Both the position numbers and the translations under genes were made by a program. From assembly GCA_007131525.1 (NCBI GenBank), contig SLQK01000160.1, positions 1-6,168 on the forward strand: a stretch of DNA of 6,168 nt. The letters run 5' to 3'. Of the stretch, positions 4,486 to 6,168 are shown in pieces (position 1 is the first letter of the stretch; the number at the start of each line of letters is the position of its first letter). Under the pieces are notes generated by a model. The model searched no databases and was not told where the DNA came from. It saw only the letters and a list, made by a program, of their open reading frames with translations. This DNA comes from Nitriliruptoraceae bacterium (GTDB lineage: Bacteria > Actinomycetota > Nitriliruptoria > Nitriliruptorales > Nitriliruptoraceae).

Positions 4486-6168
4486 TCAGCCCACCCACAG
4501 CAGCATCGGGACCGCGATCAGCAGGAACAGCACGCTCATGGCCGTCCCGGCCCGGACGTAGTCGACCACGCGGTAGCCGCCCGGGCCCATCAGCAGCGCG
4601 TTGACCTGGTGAGTGGGGAGCAGGAAGGCGTTGGACGCGGCCAGGGCGACCATCATCGCGTAGGTCGCCGGATCCGCACCGACCCCGACGGCGACGTTGG
4701 CCGCCAGCGGCACCAGCAGGACCGTGGCGCCCACGTTGGAGACGACCAGGGTGAACACCGTCGTCAGCACCCCGACCGTGGCCAGGATCGCCCATCCCGG
4801 CAGCTCGGCCGTGGCGGTGATCACCCCTTCGGCGATCCACGCGGCCGTGCCAGTCTCCTCCACCGCCTGACCGAGCGGGATCAGGGCGGCGAGGAGGAAC
4901 ACGGTCTTCCAGCTGACCGCCCGGTAGGCCTCGTCCGGCGTCAGCACACCGGCGAGCAGTACCCCGATCGCCCCGACCATCAGGGCCAGCGACAGCTGCA
5001 TCCCGGTGAAGATGACCAGGCTGAGCGACAGGGCGAAGGCGCCCAACGCCCACCAGCGCTTGCCGGTCCGAGGCGGCTCGGTGGGGTGATCGCTGATCAC
5101 GACGAAGGACGGATCGGCATCGATGTCGCGGATCCGTTCCCAAGGACCGAACAGCACGAGGACGTCCCCACCACCGAGGCGGTGCTCCCGCAGCCCCTCG
5201 GTGATGATCTCGCCTCGATGATGGACGGCCAGCAGGGCGGCCCCGAACCGGACCCGCAACCGGAGATCGCGCACCTGCTGGCCCACCGCGTCCGAGCCGG
5301 GGCGCACCGAGACCTCGACCAGCCCGGCGTGCACCGGGTCGACGAGCGCCGCGAAGGGGTCGTCGGCCGGCTGGAGCCGCTCGAGGCCGTGCTGCTTGGC
5401 GAAGGCCGCGACCTGCTCCGGCGTGCCGGTCAGTCCGAGCACCGTGCCGCCCTCCACCTGGTGGTCGCGGGGTGGGGCGAGCTGGGGGTCCTGCCCGTCG
5501 GTGGCAACCGCGGCCAGGAGCACCCCGGACTCCGTGCGCTCGATGTCCTCGACCTCGCGGCCGATGAGCGGGCTGTCGGCGGGCACCGTGGCCGCATGCA
5601 GCCGCCCGTCGAGGCCGTAGCGCGCCGAGATGCCGGGCAGTGCCTCACTGGAGCTGCGGTCGGCGTCCACCGCGGGCAGGAGCCACCGCCCGGCGACGGC
5701 GAACAGGGCGATACCCGACAGCAGCAGCGCCGCGCCGATGGGGGTGGGCGCGAACAGCCCGAAGGGCTCCACCTCGATGCCGAGGTTGTCGGCCGAGGAG
5801 GCCAGCAGGTCGTTGAGCAGGATCAGCGGCCCCGAGGCGACGAGCGTCAGCGTGCCGCCGAGGATCGCGGCGAACCCCATCGGCATCAGCAGTCGCGACG
5901 ACGGCACCTTGGTCCGGTCGGAGATGCGCTCGATCACCGGGAGGAACAGCGCCGCGGCACCGATGTTCTGCATGAAGGCGCTGATGCCCCCGACCGCCAG
6001 CGAGCTCGAGGCCATGATCCGCCGCTCCGTGGACCCGCCGACCTTGAGCAACCAGGCCGCGACGGTCTGCATCACCCCGACCCGGTCCAGCGCCGCACCG
6101 AGGATCATCACCGCGATGATCGAGATGACCGCGTTGGACGAGAAGCCGGCGAACACGTCCGCGGTCGG
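4486..6168 (-). CDS. SLC13-type permease with two RCK_C domains (partial, N-terminus beyond window)
   Basis: The frame is open to the right edge; 560 codons are visible and perhaps 40-60 N-terminal residues are missing. Numbering from Val at 6156, the first membrane half contains VFAGFSSNAVISIIAVMILGAAL (1-23), ISAFMQNIGAAALFLPV (58-74) and RLLMPMGFAAILGGTLTLVASGP (88-110). The middle holds two RCK_C (TrkA_C) modules at about 185-255 and 278-348, each ending in a glycine-rich turn (EGGTVLGLTG, GGGDVLVLFG). The second membrane half includes SWKTVFLLAALIPLG (415-429), VVSNVGATVLLVPLAANVA (471-489) and SNAFLLPTHQVNALLMGPGGY (508-528). This is the layout of SLC13/DASS-type anion transporters with cytosolic ligand-sensing modules. 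Canonical SLC13 loops carry Asn-Thr (SNT/NNT) where this one has QNIG and SNVG, so sulfate or dicarboxylate specificity should not be assumed. The GntR/HutC gene follows on the same strand. Confidence 0.9.
   Translation of the reverse strand, partial: PTADVFAGFSSNAVISIIAVMILGAALDRVGVMQTVAAWLLKVGGSTERRIMASSSLAVGGISAFMQNIGAAALFLPVIERISDRTKVPSSRLLMPMGFAAILGGTLTLVASGPLILLNDLLASSADNLGIEVEPFGLFAPTPIGAALLLSGIALFAVAGRWLLPAVDADRSSSEALPGISARYGLDGRLHAATVPADSPLIGREVEDIERTESGVLLAAVATDGQDPQLAPPRDHQVEGGTVLGLTGTPEQVAAFAKQHGLERLQPADDPFAALVDPVHAGLVEVSVRPGSDAVGQQVRDLRLRVRFGAALLAVHHRGEIITEGLREHRLGGGDVLVLFGPWERIRDIDADPSFVVISDHPTEPPRTGKRWWALGAFALSLSLVIFTGMQLSLALMVGAIGVLLAGVLTPDEAYRAVSWKTVFLLAALIPLGQAVEETGTAAWIAEGVITATAELPGWAILATVGVLTTVFTLVVSNVGATVLLVPLAANVAVGVGADPATYAMMVALAASNAFLLPTHQVNALLMGPGGYRVVDYVRAGTAMSVLFLLIAVPMLLWVG

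Noticed and set aside
5086..5100. Inverted repeat GTGATC-N3-GATCAC
   Set aside because: It lies inside the permease coding region (Ile-Ser-Asp-His), where a chance dyad is the simplest explanation.

Overview
The window is very GC-rich, uses GTG starts freely and has good Shine-Dalgarno (SD) sites. This suggests a high-GC actinobacterium or a relative; no gene here allows a closer assignment. Nearly all the DNA is explained by seven protein genes, six on the minus strand and one (an aldo/keto reductase) on the plus strand. I see no RNA genes, CRISPR arrays, transposases or phage genes.

Left part (1-1613): a tight minus-strand operon reads from a small winged-helix regulator (about 1517-1170) into two tandem membrane proteins with LiaF-like architecture. 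The second is cut by the left edge. The three genes are joined by 4-base stop/start overlaps (GTGA, ATGA), and both membrane genes have strong SD sites inside the preceding gene. Upstream of the regulator lies a locally AT-richer patch with two adjacent inverted repeats at 1582-1613. A plausible promoter is threaded through them, so the operon is probably autoregulated. The reading frame can be extended upstream to a TTG at 1616, but that start would lie inside the operator; the GTG at 1517 is better supported.

Middle part (1614-3630): a divergent aldo/keto reductase with an intact catalytic tetrad (1775-2755) converges on a minus-strand gene for a secreted, probably lipid-anchored, single-domain rhodanese (3262-2831). 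The short convergent gap holds a 14-bp tandem duplication and a 12-bp palindrome. Upstream of the rhodanese, about 370 bp contain no convincing gene but hold two low-complexity arrays: 11 octamers at 3302-3389, and about seven 15-bp units at 3530-3632 that end on the stop codon of the next gene.

Right part (3630-6168): a GntR/HutC-type regulator with a UTRA effector domain sits 82 bp downstream of, and co-oriented with, an SLC13-type permease carrying two central RCK_C (TrkA_C) domains. The N-terminus of the permease lies beyond the right edge. The pairing suggests a ligand-responsive regulator controlling an anion or carboxylate transporter, but the ligand cannot be read from sequence.

The gene content is mostly ordinary. 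The items most worth a second look are the regulator plus twin LiaF-like operon with its double dyad, the two tandem-repeat arrays, and the non-canonical motifs of the SLC13 permease.
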